A DNA stretch of 64,000 nucleotides, taken from contig JAGPVL010000015.1 of the NCBI GenBank assembly GCA_018067045.1, positions 1 through 64,000 on the forward strand, read 5' to 3'. Positions within the stretch are counted from its first letter, which is position 1. Each line of letters starts with the position of its first letter. The position numbers and the translations under genes are program-made. Positions 25,957 to 34,682 of this stretch are shown here, piece by piece. The notes beneath the pieces were generated by a model. It was not told the DNA's origin. It ran no database searches and saw nothing but the letters and a program-made list of their open reading frames with translations. The DNA is from Gammaproteobacteria bacterium (GTDB lineage: Bacteria > Pseudomonadota > Gammaproteobacteria > Pseudomonadales > Alcanivoracaceae).

Positions 25957-28359
25957 ATGCTTCGAATAGGAATGTTTTTTTGCAGTGCGGGCATTATTAC
26001 CGGTGTGTTTTTTGCCGAGCTCACACCGAGGGTTGCCAGTTTGGCGCTGATCGCAGTGCCGCTGCTCGCGCTGATCTTGCTGGGTATTTATAGGCGCCTC
26101 TTAGGGCAGGTTAGATGGCGATTATGGGCGCTTCCTACTGTCAGTTGTTGCGTTTGCGCGGCTTTCCTCTCTGGTCAGCTATACGGTCAGTGGCGCACGC
26201 GCATTGCCCTTGCTGAGCGCTTGCCCGTCAACGTTACTCAGGCGCCGGTACAGGTTGTTGGCGAGATCACCGGCCTCGTCGAGCAGTACGCGATCGCGGG
26301 TCATGGCGATGCTGCGCCTGTGTTGGCTTATCAATTTGATTTGCATACCCAGTTACCGTCGCGTGGCCCGCATAAAGCAGAGTCAGATTGGTTGGCCGAT
26401 AAATTCTTGCGCGTTCAGGCTTATAGCGATGTCCCATTGTCGTTTGACGTTGGTGACCAAATAGACGCCATGATGACGCTCGCACCGGTGCGCGGCTTGG
26501 TGAATGGCGTAGGCCCAGATAATGAACGCTCTGCGCTGGCGCGGGGCGTCGATGGTTACGCATCAGTCGAAGAATGGCGAGAGATTGTACCGGCTCGCTG
26601 TTGTGCGTTAACGCGTTGGCGCGAGCAATTGGCTAAGCTGCTTTCGGAGCGATTACAGCAGGGCAGTGCGGCTTATGCGTTGATTCCGGCGTTGGTCGCG
26701 GGTGATCGCCGCAAGCTTGAAGCTGACCACTGGCGGGTCTTGCAGCGTACCGGCGTTGCTCATCTGATTTCCATTTCCGGATTACATATTAGTTTGGTCT
26801 GTGGCGCGATCTGGTGGTTCAGCACGAAGTTATTGGCCCTTCCGCTGGGGCTAATACGGGCACGTCTTTGTGCGAGTCAGATGGCGGTGTTTCCTGCGTT
26901 ATTCGTTGCGGTGGGATACGCCGCTATGGCGGGGTTTTCGCTGCCCACTTCCCGGGCTTTACTGATGACGTTTCTGGTGATGGTGGCGCATCTTTTACGT
27001 CTTCGTATTGATCCGTCGACGGTCTTGGTTGCGGTGTTATTCGTGCTTCTGATGGTCAGTCCGCTTGAGGTGTTGAGTGGCGGGTTTTGGTTGTCTTTTT
27101 TGGCAGTTGGCTTGTTGATGGTGTTGTTGAGCGGCGGTGTACGCGAGCTGCTTAGAGCGCAACTTTTATTATCCCTTGGTAGTGGTGCGTTCGCTGGGTG
27201 GTTGTTCTCGGCATGGAGTCTGGTGTCGATTTTAGCGAATCTTATCATGGTGCCGTTATTTTCCTTTGTCATTATTCCGCTGGCGTTGCTCGGTACCTTT
27301 TTGGCGACGCTATTCGACAAGGTGGGTGGCGGTTTAGGTGAGCGCATTGCGGACGCTTTACTGAGCGCTTGTGCTGCATTGATCGATGGTGTTTGGCCGC
27401 TACTGAACGCCTTGGCGAAAGCGCCGTCGATAGAGGCGCCGGCATCCTTATTTGCGATGCTGGCGTTACTGCTTGTGATTATCCGTTTTACCTTGCCGTT
27501 CTTACCGGGGCCTCGTTGGCTTTATCTGTTTTTATTGTTGCCGTGGATATGGCCGCAGCAAACACAATCGTTGACCCGTGGTCAGTTTGAATTGGTGGTG
27601 TTTGATGTCGGGCAAGGGCAAATGACAGCGGTGCGTACGGCCAATCAGGTGTTGTTGTATGACGCGGGGCCGCAGTGGCGGCAGGGCAGTGCGGTGGCGT
27701 CGATCCTTCGGCCTTGGTTGGTGCGTGAGAGTGTGAGTCCGATGTTGGCGTTTATAAGCCATGGTGACACGGATCATAGTGGCGGATATGCCGACATGCG
27801 CAGTCTCTGGCCGCATATGCCGGTGTTCAGCGGTGATACAGAGCGAGTCGCCGCGGCGTTACCATGCTTGCGCGGGCAGGCTTGGCGCGTTGATGGCGTG
27901 CAGGTCGATGTCTTATGGCCGGCTGCGCAGGTGCCATTGCAGCGCAGTAATAACCGTAGCTGTGTGGTGAAAATTACATCGGGCGACGGCCTGAGTAGCG
28001 CATTGTTGAGCGGCGATATTGAGCTGCCTGTTGAGTTTTGGTTGGCCCAGCATGGAACTGAGCTACGCAGCGATGTATTACAAGTTCCGCATCATGGCAG
28101 CCAGACCAGTTCGAGCTATGGCTTTATTCGTGCGGTACAGCCACGTTGGGCAACCGTGTCGAGCGGCTATCGAAACCGATTCCATCATCCTGCGCTCACA
28201 ACCCAGCAGCGCTACCAACAATTTTCCGTACCGATGCTGAATACTTCGGATACTGGGCTGCAACGATTTGTCTTTGCTGGCGGGCTGGTCAGCGTCGCTG
28301 AATTTGCTCGTGATTCCTCATCATGGCCGTGGCGCGTCGGCATGCCTGTGATAGAGTAG
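25957..28359 (+). CDS. comEC: ComEC/Rec2 family DNA uptake channel protein
   Basis: ComEC conducts single-stranded DNA across the inner membrane during transformation. The 800-residue protein has N-terminal helices with a DUF4131-like domain, a polytopic Competence domain (GVAHLISISGLHISLVCG near the middle, ALIPALVAGDRR before it), and a C-terminal metallo-beta-lactamase-like domain. The latter has DVGQGQMTAV, SHGDTDHSGGY and VPHHGSQTSSS, so its metal site looks intact. The start at 25957 (MLRIGMFF) has an aggg site; upstream in-frame ATGs at 25870 and 25930 are less likely. It faces away from the DUF2062 gene. Confidence 0.93.
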   Translation: MLRIGMFFCSAGIITGVFFAELTPRVASLALIAVPLLALILLGIYRRLLGQVRWRLWALPTVSCCVCAAFLSGQLYGQWRTRIALAERLPVNVTQAPVQVVGEITGLVEQYAIAGHGDAAPVLAYQFDLHTQLPSRGPHKAESDWLADKFLRVQAYSDVPLSFDVGDQIDAMMTLAPVRGLVNGVGPDNERSALARGVDGYASVEEWREIVPARCCALTRWREQLAKLLSERLQQGSAAYALIPALVAGDRRKLEADHWRVLQRTGVAHLISISGLHISLVCGAIWWFSTKLLALPLGLIRARLCASQMAVFPALFVAVGYAAMAGFSLPTSRALLMTFLVMVAHLLRLRIDPSTVLVAVLFVLLMVSPLEVLSGGFWLSFLAVGLLMVLLSGGVRELLRAQLLLSLGSGAFAGWLFSAWSLVSILANLIMVPLFSFVIIPLALLGTFLATLFDKVGGGLGERIADALLSACAALIDGVWPLLNALAKAPSIEAPASLFAMLALLLVIIRFTLPFLPGPRWLYLFLLLPWIWPQQTQSLTRGQFELVVFDVGQGQMTAVRTANQVLLYDAGPQWRQGSAVASILRPWLVRESVSPMLAFISHGDTDHSGGYADMRSLWPHMPVFSGDTERVAAALPCLRGQAWRVDGVQVDVLWPAAQVPLQRSNNRSCVVKITSGDGLSSALLSGDIELPVEFWLAQHGTELRSDVLQVPHHGSQTSSSYGFIRAVQPRWATVSSGYRNRFHHPALTTQQRYQQFSVPMLNTSDTGLQRFVFAGGLVSVAEFARDSSSWPWRVGMPVIE

Positions 28360-28465
28360 CGCCCTGAACAATCGTGTCTTCAGTAGTCAATATTGCCGTC
28401 ACTGGAACGGCTTGCTGAGGACGCATATAAAAACGCGAAATGTTACGACTAAGTGGAGACTCCAA

Positions 28466-29098
28466 GTGCTGGAAATATTGAAGTCCGGGGGCTGGTTGAT
28501 GTTCCCGATTGTATTGTGCTCTATTTTGGCGGCGGCAATTATCGCCGAGCGTTTCTGGACATTGCGTAGCGCGCGTTTGGCGCCGGATGGATTGGTTGAT
28601 CAGGTGCGCGGTTGGTTGAGCAAGGGCAAGCTTGAGTCGAGTAAAATGCAGGCGCTGGCGAACGGCTCACCGCTAGGCCGCATTATGGCGACGGGTTTGC
28701 TGAATGCAAAAAACGGCCGTGACGTCATGAAAGAGAGCATCGAAGAAGTGGCGACGCAGGTCGTGCATGACCTTGAGCGTTTTTTGAACACGCTGGGAAC
28801 CATTGCCGCGATTACGCCGATGATAGGCTTGCTGGGTACGGTGGTCGGCATGATCGACGTGTTTACTGCCATCATGGAGCATGGCGCAGGTAATACGGCG
28901 TTACTGGCTGGCGGTATTTCCAAAGCATTGATTACTACGGCAGCAGGTTTGACCGTTGCGATTCCGGCAATTTTCTTTCACCGCTTCTTTGTTCGTCGGG
29001 TTGATGAAATCACCGTCAACATGGAGCAGCAGGCGGTGCACCTTGTTGATTTGGTACACGGTAATCGCGCCGATGCGCCACGAGGTAAGGCGCAGTGA
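28466..29098 (+). CDS. exbB: MotA/TolQ/ExbB proton channel family protein
   Basis: The product forms, with the next gene's ExbD, an inner-membrane motor driven by proton flow. The 210-residue protein has three helices and the family signatures LNTLGTIAAITPMIGLLGTVVGMIDVF and LAGGISKALITTAAGLTVAIPAI. The GTG at 28466 (VLEILKSGGW) is chosen because ggag lies 7 nt upstream; the frame extends 18 codons further. It starts the operon exbB-exbD-msbA-lpxK-kdsB-ptp-murB, all overlapping or nearly so. No TonB or TolA is nearby. Confidence 0.93.
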   Translation: MLEILKSGGWLMFPIVLCSILAAAIIAERFWTLRSARLAPDGLVDQVRGWLSKGKLESSKMQALANGSPLGRIMATGLLNAKNGRDVMKESIEEVATQVVHDLERFLNTLGTIAAITPMIGLLGTVVGMIDVFTAIMEHGAGNTALLAGGISKALITTAAGLTVAIPAIFFHRFFVRRVDEITVNMEQQAVHLVDLVHGNRADAPRGKAQ

Positions 29099-29514
29099 AT
29101 TTCAAACGTCAGCGTAAAGATGAAGTCGATGTGAATCTGACGCCGCTGATCGATGTGGTGTTCTTACTTTTAATTTTTTTTATGGTGTCGACAACCTTCA
29201 CGCGTGAAACGCGGTTATCGGTCGTGTTGCCGGAAGCGAACGGTGTGGCACAGCTCGAAGCCGCTGATGCAGTGGAAATTTCGATTGCGGCGAGTGGTGA
29301 TTACGCTGTCAATGGCGACAGATTGTCGCGTAGCGATGAGTCAACCTTACGGACAGTGTTGCTGCCTTTGGCTCAGCAAAGTACCGACGTTCCCTTTGTG
29401 ATTACGGCTGATGCGCAAGCAACGCATCAAGCGGTGGTGATGGTGATGGACGTGGCGGGGCAATTGGGTTTTGTTAACTTGAGTATTACCACGCAGGAGC
29501 CGGGGGCAAAATGA
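29095..29514 (+). CDS. exbD: ExbD/TolR family biopolymer transport protein
   Basis: The 139-residue protein has the conserved VDVNLTPLIDVVFLLLIFFMV helix with the proton-carrying Asp (LIDVVF), then a periplasmic domain ending in a VMDVAGQLGFVNLSI strand. Its GTG start overlaps the exbB stop by 4 bases, and its stop overlaps the msbA ATG by 4. Confidence 0.94.
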   Translation: MNFKRQRKDEVDVNLTPLIDVVFLLLIFFMVSTTFTRETRLSVVLPEANGVAQLEAADAVEISIAASGDYAVNGDRLSRSDESTLRTVLLPLAQQSTDVPFVITADAQATHQAVVMVMDVAGQLGFVNLSITTQEPGAK

Positions 29515-31262
29515 GTCGACGCGGAGAAGACGATTCTCAGGTTTGGTCGACCTATTCTCGACTGCTGCAATATACCCGCCGTTATTGGTGGATCTTATCC
29601 GGCAGTGTATTTGGTTATGCCCTTTACGCCGCGACCAATCCGGGCGCGGCGCACTTCGTCAAAATTCTGACAGAAGTCATCCAAGACGAAAATCGTGCTC
29701 ATTCAACGGTGTTACTTCTATGCGCCGCGCCGTTTATTTTTGCCATTGTGCAAGGCACCACCCAGCTATTAGGTAGCTACTGTTTGGCGTGGGTTGGCCA
29801 GCATATTGTCTTTGAGATTCGCAATGAAGTGTTCGTGCATTTATTGCAGTTGCCGCAGCGGATTTTCCAGAAGAATGCGTCCGGCAGAATCATGTCCAAG
29901 ATCATTTTTGATGCTCAGCAGATTACCTCTGCCGGTACTGACGCCGTAACGGTTTTATTGCGAGAAGGGCTTACCGCGATTGCGCTGCTTGGCTATCTTG
30001 TTTACCTCAACTGGCAGCTAACGCTAGTGCTGTTTACGGTTGGCCCCGTGGTTGCGTTTGTGATCGGTCAGACGAGTAAGCGCTTTCGGAAACTAAGTCG
30101 TCGAATCCAAGACAGTATGGGGGGGATTACCCAGTACTTAGGTGAGGCGATTGACGGTATTCAAGTGGTTAAAATCTTTGGTGGTCGAGAGCAAGAAGCG
30201 GACCGCTTCGCCAAAGTCTCGCGCAGTTTCGAGAAAAACAATATTAAGTTAGTCGTGACCAAAGTGGTCTCCAATTCCATCGTGCAAATGGTTGTCGCTA
30301 TTGGTGTTGGCGTTATTGTTTATTTATATATCTACATCTCTGGTGATCAAATTGAAGTTGGCGAATTTATCGCCTTTGTCGGTGCGATTGCGATGATTCA
30401 AAAGCCGATTAAACAGCTTAACGAAGTGAACTCTAAGATTCAGCGTGGTGTTACTGGCGCTGCGTCCTTGTTCGAGCTTCTGGATATGGAAGCTGAGCGT
30501 GATAATGGCCTTGCTGAGTTAACGCGTGCGCAAGGGAAAATCGAATTTAAGAATGTAAGCTTCTCGTATAACCCTGAGCAGCCGGTGATCTCGAATTTAT
30601 CATTTGTCGTGAATCCCGGTGAGACAGTGGCGTTAGTGGGCCGCTCCGGTGCGGGCAAGAGTACGATCGCTGCAATGGTGCCGCGTTTTTATGATGCTGA
30701 TGCGGGCCAAATCTTGCTGGATGACGTGCCGCTTGATCAATACAAACTGGATGATTTGCGCCGTCAGGTGTCGCTGGTAAGCCAAAAGGTGGTGTTGTTT
30801 AACGATTCTATTCGCAACAACATCGCTTACGGTGAAATGAGTGATAAGGATGGGGCGCTGATTGAGCAGGCAGCGAAAGACGCTCATGCAATGGAGTTTG
30901 TCGCCGAGCTAGAGCACGGCCTAGAGACGGAAGTAGGGCAGGATGGCACGCAGCTATCCGGCGGTCAGCGCCAGCGTATCGCCATCGCCCGTTCTTTGTT
31001 GAAAGATGCACCGATTTTGATTTTGGACGAAGCGACCTCGGCGCTGGATAATGAATCCGAGTTTCGTATTCAGCAAGCGCTCGAACAAGTAATGAGCGGT
31101 CGCACGACATTAGTGATTGCCCATCGATTATCGACGATTGAAAAGGCGGATCGTATCTTGGTCATGGATGATGGTCGTTTGGTTGAGTCTGGCACTCATG
31201 CAGAGTTGCTTGAACAGAATGGCTATTACACCCAGCTTTATCGCATGAACTTCGCTGAGTAA
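29511..31262 (+). CDS. msbA: Lipid A export ATP-binding/permease MsbA
   Basis: MsbA flips core-lipid A across the inner membrane. At 583 residues it is a half-transporter with six helices, then an ATPase domain with Walker A VGRSGAGKST, signature LSGGQRQRIA and Walker B ILILDEATSALD. The context with lpxK and kdsB supports MsbA rather than another exporter. The ATG overlaps the exbD stop; lpxK starts 3 nt after the stop codon. Confidence 0.95.
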   Translation: MSRRGEDDSQVWSTYSRLLQYTRRYWWILSGSVFGYALYAATNPGAAHFVKILTEVIQDENRAHSTVLLLCAAPFIFAIVQGTTQLLGSYCLAWVGQHIVFEIRNEVFVHLLQLPQRIFQKNASGRIMSKIIFDAQQITSAGTDAVTVLLREGLTAIALLGYLVYLNWQLTLVLFTVGPVVAFVIGQTSKRFRKLSRRIQDSMGGITQYLGEAIDGIQVVKIFGGREQEADRFAKVSRSFEKNNIKLVVTKVVSNSIVQMVVAIGVGVIVYLYIYISGDQIEVGEFIAFVGAIAMIQKPIKQLNEVNSKIQRGVTGAASLFELLDMEAERDNGLAELTRAQGKIEFKNVSFSYNPEQPVISNLSFVVNPGETVALVGRSGAGKSTIAAMVPRFYDADAGQILLDDVPLDQYKLDDLRRQVSLVSQKVVLFNDSIRNNIAYGEMSDKDGALIEQAAKDAHAMEFVAELEHGLETEVGQDGTQLSGGQRQRIAIARSLLKDAPILILDEATSALDNESEFRIQQALEQVMSGRTTLVIAHRLSTIEKADRILVMDDGRLVESGTHAELLEQNGYYTQLYRMNFAE

Positions 31263-31265
31263 CGT

Positions 31266-32264
31266 ATGCAAAATGGTTTCTCTCAGTGGCTGCAAGGCGC
31301 TTGGTATAATAATGACCGACGTGTTTGGCCGTTGTTGCCGTTGTCGTGGCTTGTTGCCGGCGTTGCCCGTTTTCGTTTATTACGCTTTCGTGCCAAGAAG
31401 TTAATCCCGGACGTGCCGGTCTTGGTTGTTGGCAACATCACCGTCGGTGGTACCGGAAAAACCCCTCTTGTTGTAAGTCTGTGCGAGTACTTTTTGCGTC
31501 ATAACAAACGTGTTGTGGTGATTAGCCGCGGTTATGGTGCAGCGCCAGCACATTATCCGTTTGCCGTCGAAGCGAATCATGACGCCTCGATTGTTGGCGA
31601 CGAACCCTTGCTGATTGCGAAACGAACGGGCGTCCCTGTGATTATCGATCCGCGCCGTAAGCGTGCGCTGGATATGGCTGTGAACCAATTTAATGCTGAA
31701 GTCGTCATTAGTGATGATGGTCTGCAGCATTATGCCTTGCCTCGCACTGCAGAGGTCCTCGTGCTCGACGGCGAGCGCATGTATGGCAATGGCTATTGTC
31801 TTCCTGCTGGGCCTCTGCGTGAGCCCGTTGCACGTGCAAAAGAAGTCAATTGGCGTGTCGTTAATGGTCGCCCTGAGCGGGGCATCAAGGATGCGTTGGT
31901 GATGAGTTTGTCGCTGGCAGATCCAGTCAATGTGCGTAGCGGTGCAAGCATGCCCATGGAAGATTTTGTCGCCCGTTTTCCATTCGTGAAAGCGGTCGCC
32001 GGTATTGGCAATCCGCAGCGATTTTTCAGCGCGCTAATGGCGCAGGGCTTACTTGTGGAGCCTCATGCTTTTAAAGATCATCATGCTTTTTGCCAGCAAG
32101 ACTTTGATGCGCTTGGCGCTGCTGTGGTGTTAATGACGGAAAAAGATGCGGTGAAATGCAGTGCCCTGGTTGGCGATAATGCCTGGTATGTACCGGTCAC
32201 TGCACAACTACCTACGGTATTTTTTGATTCGGTTTTTGAAACGTTAATGCGGAGTCCTGCATGA
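31266..32264 (+). CDS. lpxK: Tetraacyldisaccharide 4'-kinase LpxK
   Basis: LpxK adds the 4'-phosphate to the lipid A precursor at the inner membrane. The 332-residue protein has [16 protein letters not shown] as its P-loop, then [36 protein letters not shown] and GIGNPQRFF, all LpxK signatures. It lies directly between msbA and kdsB, and its stop overlaps the kdsB ATG by 4 bases. The small Trm112/YcaR gene that often separates lpxK and kdsB is absent. Confidence 0.95.
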   Translation: MQNGFSQWLQGAWYNNDRRVWPLLPLSWLVAGVARFRLLRFRAKKLIPDVPVLVVGNITVGGTGKTPLVVSLCEYFLRHNKRVVVISRGYGAAPAHYPFAVEANHDASIVGDEPLLIAKRTGVPVIIDPRRKRALDMAVNQFNAEVVISDDGLQHYALPRTAEVLVLDGERMYGNGYCLPAGPLREPVARAKEVNWRVVNGRPERGIKDALVMSLSLADPVNVRSGASMPMEDFVARFPFVKAVAGIGNPQRFFSALMAQGLLVEPHAFKDHHAFCQQDFDALGAAVVLMTEKDAVKCSALVGDNAWYVPVTAQLPTVFFDSVFETLMRSPA

Positions 32265-33028
32265 GTTACGTGGTGGTGATTCCAGCCCGTTATGGTTCCA
32301 GTCGTTTGCTCGGCAAGCCATTGGCGGACATTTGTGGAGAGCCGATGGTGGTGCGAGTCCTGCAACGCTGTCAGCAGAGTTCGGCGGCACGAGTGCTGGT
32401 CGCGACAGATGACGATCGGGTTGCCTTGGCGGTAACGCAGGCCGGCGGTGAAGTGGTCATGACACGTGCGGACCATCCATCCGGTACCGACCGTTTGCAG
32501 GAAGTGGCCGCCCAGTTGGGTTTGAGCGATGACGATATTATTGTCAATGTGCAGGGCGACGAACCGCTTATTCCTGCGCTAGTGATTGAGCAGGTTGCGG
32601 GCAACTTAGCCAACAATCCTGACTGTGGTATTGCGACTTTATGCGAACCGATCACAACGCACGCTGATTTATTTAACCCGAATATCGTTAAGGCGGTTTT
32701 TGATAATAACGGCATTGCTTTGTTTTTTAGTCGAGCGCCGATTCCGTGGCACCGCGACGCTTTTGCGCTTAATAATGAAGAGCTGCCAAAAGGAGAATGG
32801 TGGCGTCATATTGGTATTTACGCTTATCGAGTCGGTTTTCTTCGTCAGTATGTGCAATGGCCTCCAGCGTTGCTAGAAACAACGGAAGCGCTTGAGCAGC
32901 TACGGGCAATGGCGAATGGTGTTCGTATTCATATAGCGCCAGCGTGCGTTGACGTGCCGGGTGGTGTTGACACGCAGGCAGATCTTGAAAGAGTTTGTGC
33001 GGCCTATAGAGCAATAAATGACGAGTAA
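32261..33028 (+). CDS. kdsB: 3-deoxy-manno-octulosonate cytidylyltransferase KdsB
   Basis: KdsB activates Kdo with CTP for transfer to lipid A. The 255-residue enzyme starts with [19 protein letters not shown], the nucleotide-binding signature, and continues with [20 protein letters not shown] and [10 protein letters not shown]. It overlaps lpxK by 4 bases and the phosphatase gene by 11, so it is tightly co-translated. Confidence 0.96.
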   Translation: MSYVVVIPARYGSSRLLGKPLADICGEPMVVRVLQRCQQSSAARVLVATDDDRVALAVTQAGGEVVMTRADHPSGTDRLQEVAAQLGLSDDDIIVNVQGDEPLIPALVIEQVAGNLANNPDCGIATLCEPITTHADLFNPNIVKAVFDNNGIALFFSRAPIPWHRDAFALNNEELPKGEWWRHIGIYAYRVGFLRQYVQWPPALLETTEALEQLRAMANGVRIHIAPACVDVPGGVDTQADLERVCAAYRAINDE

Positions 33029-33572
33029 AATGACTCGCATTTTGTTTGTTTGTTTGGGCAACATTTGTCGCTCACCAACGGCGGAGGCGGTATTTCGTGC
33101 TCGTGCCGAGCAAGCAGGCATCTTGTCCCGTTTGCAGCTCGACAGTTGCGGTACGGGTGATTGGCATGTTGGTAAGGCCCCAGATTCACGCGCGCAACGT
33201 GCCGCGGCAACACGGGACTATGATTTGTCGGCGTTAAGAGCACGACAACTTGATCCGTCTGACTTCGATCGATTCGATTATATTCTAGCGATGGATGCCG
33301 CTAATTTACGCGACATTATTGCGTTGCAAGCAGCCTCCTCCGAGAGTGCGTCGCCTGAATCTAACGCTTCTTCTGTCCATATTGGTCGCTTCCTCGACTA
33401 CGCCCCTAATCAATGTCATGCCGACGTCCCAGATCCTTATTATGGTGGCGACAAGGGTTTTGATGATGTGCTTGATCTCATTGAAGCGGCGAGTGATGGT
33501 CTTCTGGCGCAGTTGGTGGATGCGGCAGATGCGCATGGCGGGCCGCCGAATAAGCCGGAGGCGTTTCAATGA
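33018..33572 (+). CDS. Low-molecular-weight protein tyrosine phosphatase
   Basis: The P-loop [11 protein letters not shown] (Cys12, Arg18) and the general-acid loop DPYYGG define the LMW-PTP family, cytosolic regulators of tyrosine phosphorylation. The protein has 184 residues, about 25 above the usual size. Part of the extra length is a Ser/Ala-rich insertion (about residues 102-118, [17 protein letters not shown]) before GRFLDYAP, whose DNA contains a 14-base exact match to the REP elements of this window. The rest is a C-terminal tail. The start could also be ATG 33030. It overlaps kdsB and murB. Confidence 0.9.
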   Translation: MTSKMTRILFVCLGNICRSPTAEAVFRARAEQAGILSRLQLDSCGTGDWHVGKAPDSRAQRAAATRDYDLSALRARQLDPSDFDRFDYILAMDAANLRDIIALQAASSESASPESNASSVHIGRFLDYAPNQCHADVPDPYYGGDKGFDDVLDLIEAASDGLLAQLVDAADAHGGPPNKPEAFQ

Positions 33573-34594
33573 TTACAGAGAATATGCCGTTGATTGATCG
33601 CAACACTTTGCGGCTTCCGGCGAGTGCGGAATATTTTGCTGAGCTCGCGAGCGAGTCAGAATTGCGTGCGTTATTGCTAGATGAGGCCTTTTTTAAGTTA
33701 CCGCGCACGGTTGTCGGTGAGGGTAGTAATTTATTACTGCGCGCGGATGTGCCTGGTTTGGTCATACGTATGGCTGAAAAGGGGCTTGCGGTTGTTGCCG
33801 AAGATGATGAATTTGTGTGGCTGGAAGTCAAGGCAGGAGAGTGTTGGGATGCATTGGTTGCAACCACTATTTCGTGTGGTTGGCAGGGGCTGGAAAACTT
33901 ATCGCTTATTCCCGGTAGTGTTGGCGCAGCACCGTTCCAGAACATCGGTGCGTACGGCGTAGAGTTAGCCGACGTGTTGGATTCGTTGTCGGCGATCCAT
34001 TTGTATACCGCTGAGCGTCGTGATTTCTCTTGCGCGGATTGTTGTTTTTCCTATCGAGATAGCATTTTTAAAAGCGCACAGAAAGGTGAGTGGGTTATAA
34101 CGTCTGTCCGGTTGCGACTGAATAAGTCTCCGAAATTTTCATTGGGCTATGCAGATTTAAAAGCGCGCTTTGATCAGCTGCCTGACTCGCAACGCACCGC
34201 GCAAGCAATAAGGGACATGATAATAGCGTTACGGCAAAGTAAATTGCCGGATCCCAAAGTGCTCGCCAATGCAGGCAGTTTTTTTAAGAACCCTATTGTG
34301 AGCGCAGAGCAGCATCAGCGTTTGCAGCGCCACTTTCCTGATTTGGTGTCTTACCTGCAATCCTCTGGTGATTATAAGTTGGCGGCGGGTTGGTTGATTG
34401 AACGTGCGGGATGGAAAGGGCGTCGAGTGGGTAACGTGGGTATGCATGAAAAGCAGGCGTTGGTATTGGTCAATTACGATGCGGCTACGGGTGCCGAGGT
34501 GTCAGAGTTTTCTCGGCAGGTGTGTGCGTCGGTGAACGAGATGTTTGCTGTGTTACTTGAGCAAGAACCTGTCGTTTTACCTGTGGTGATATAA
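33569..34594 (+). CDS. murB: UDP-N-acetylenolpyruvoylglucosamine reductase MurB
   Basis: MurB makes UDP-MurNAc with NADPH and FAD. The 341-residue protein has the FAD-binding signatures VVGEGSNLLL and IPGSVGAAPFQNIGAYGVE, and SYRDSIFK typical of the long type I enzymes. The proton-donor Ser is in NAGSFFKNP and the final Glu region is EKQALVLVN. Its ATG overlaps the phosphatase stop codon. It ends the operon that starts at exbB, and a strong bidirectional terminator follows. Confidence 0.95.
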   Translation: MITENMPLIDRNTLRLPASAEYFAELASESELRALLLDEAFFKLPRTVVGEGSNLLLRADVPGLVIRMAEKGLAVVAEDDEFVWLEVKAGECWDALVATTISCGWQGLENLSLIPGSVGAAPFQNIGAYGVELADVLDSLSAIHLYTAERRDFSCADCCFSYRDSIFKSAQKGEWVITSVRLRLNKSPKFSLGYADLKARFDQLPDSQRTAQAIRDMIIALRQSKLPDPKVLANAGSFFKNPIVSAEQHQRLQRHFPDLVSYLQSSGDYKLAAGWLIERAGWKGRRVGNVGMHEKQALVLVNYDAATGAEVSEFSRQVCASVNEMFAVLLEQEPVVLPVVI

Positions 34595-34626
34595 TTTTTT
34601 AGTTTTTCACTCCACTTTTCGAATGT

Positions 34627-34660
34627 AAAAAAATACCCGCCAAATGGCGGGTATTTTTTT
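34627..34660. terminator. Bidirectional intrinsic terminator between murB and rne
   Basis: The stem tacccgcc/ggcgggta with an aaat loop has A runs before it and seven T residues after it. It can serve murB on the plus strand and rne on the minus strand. Confidence 0.92.
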
Positions 34661-34682
34661 ACGGCTTCTTTAGGATGCGATC

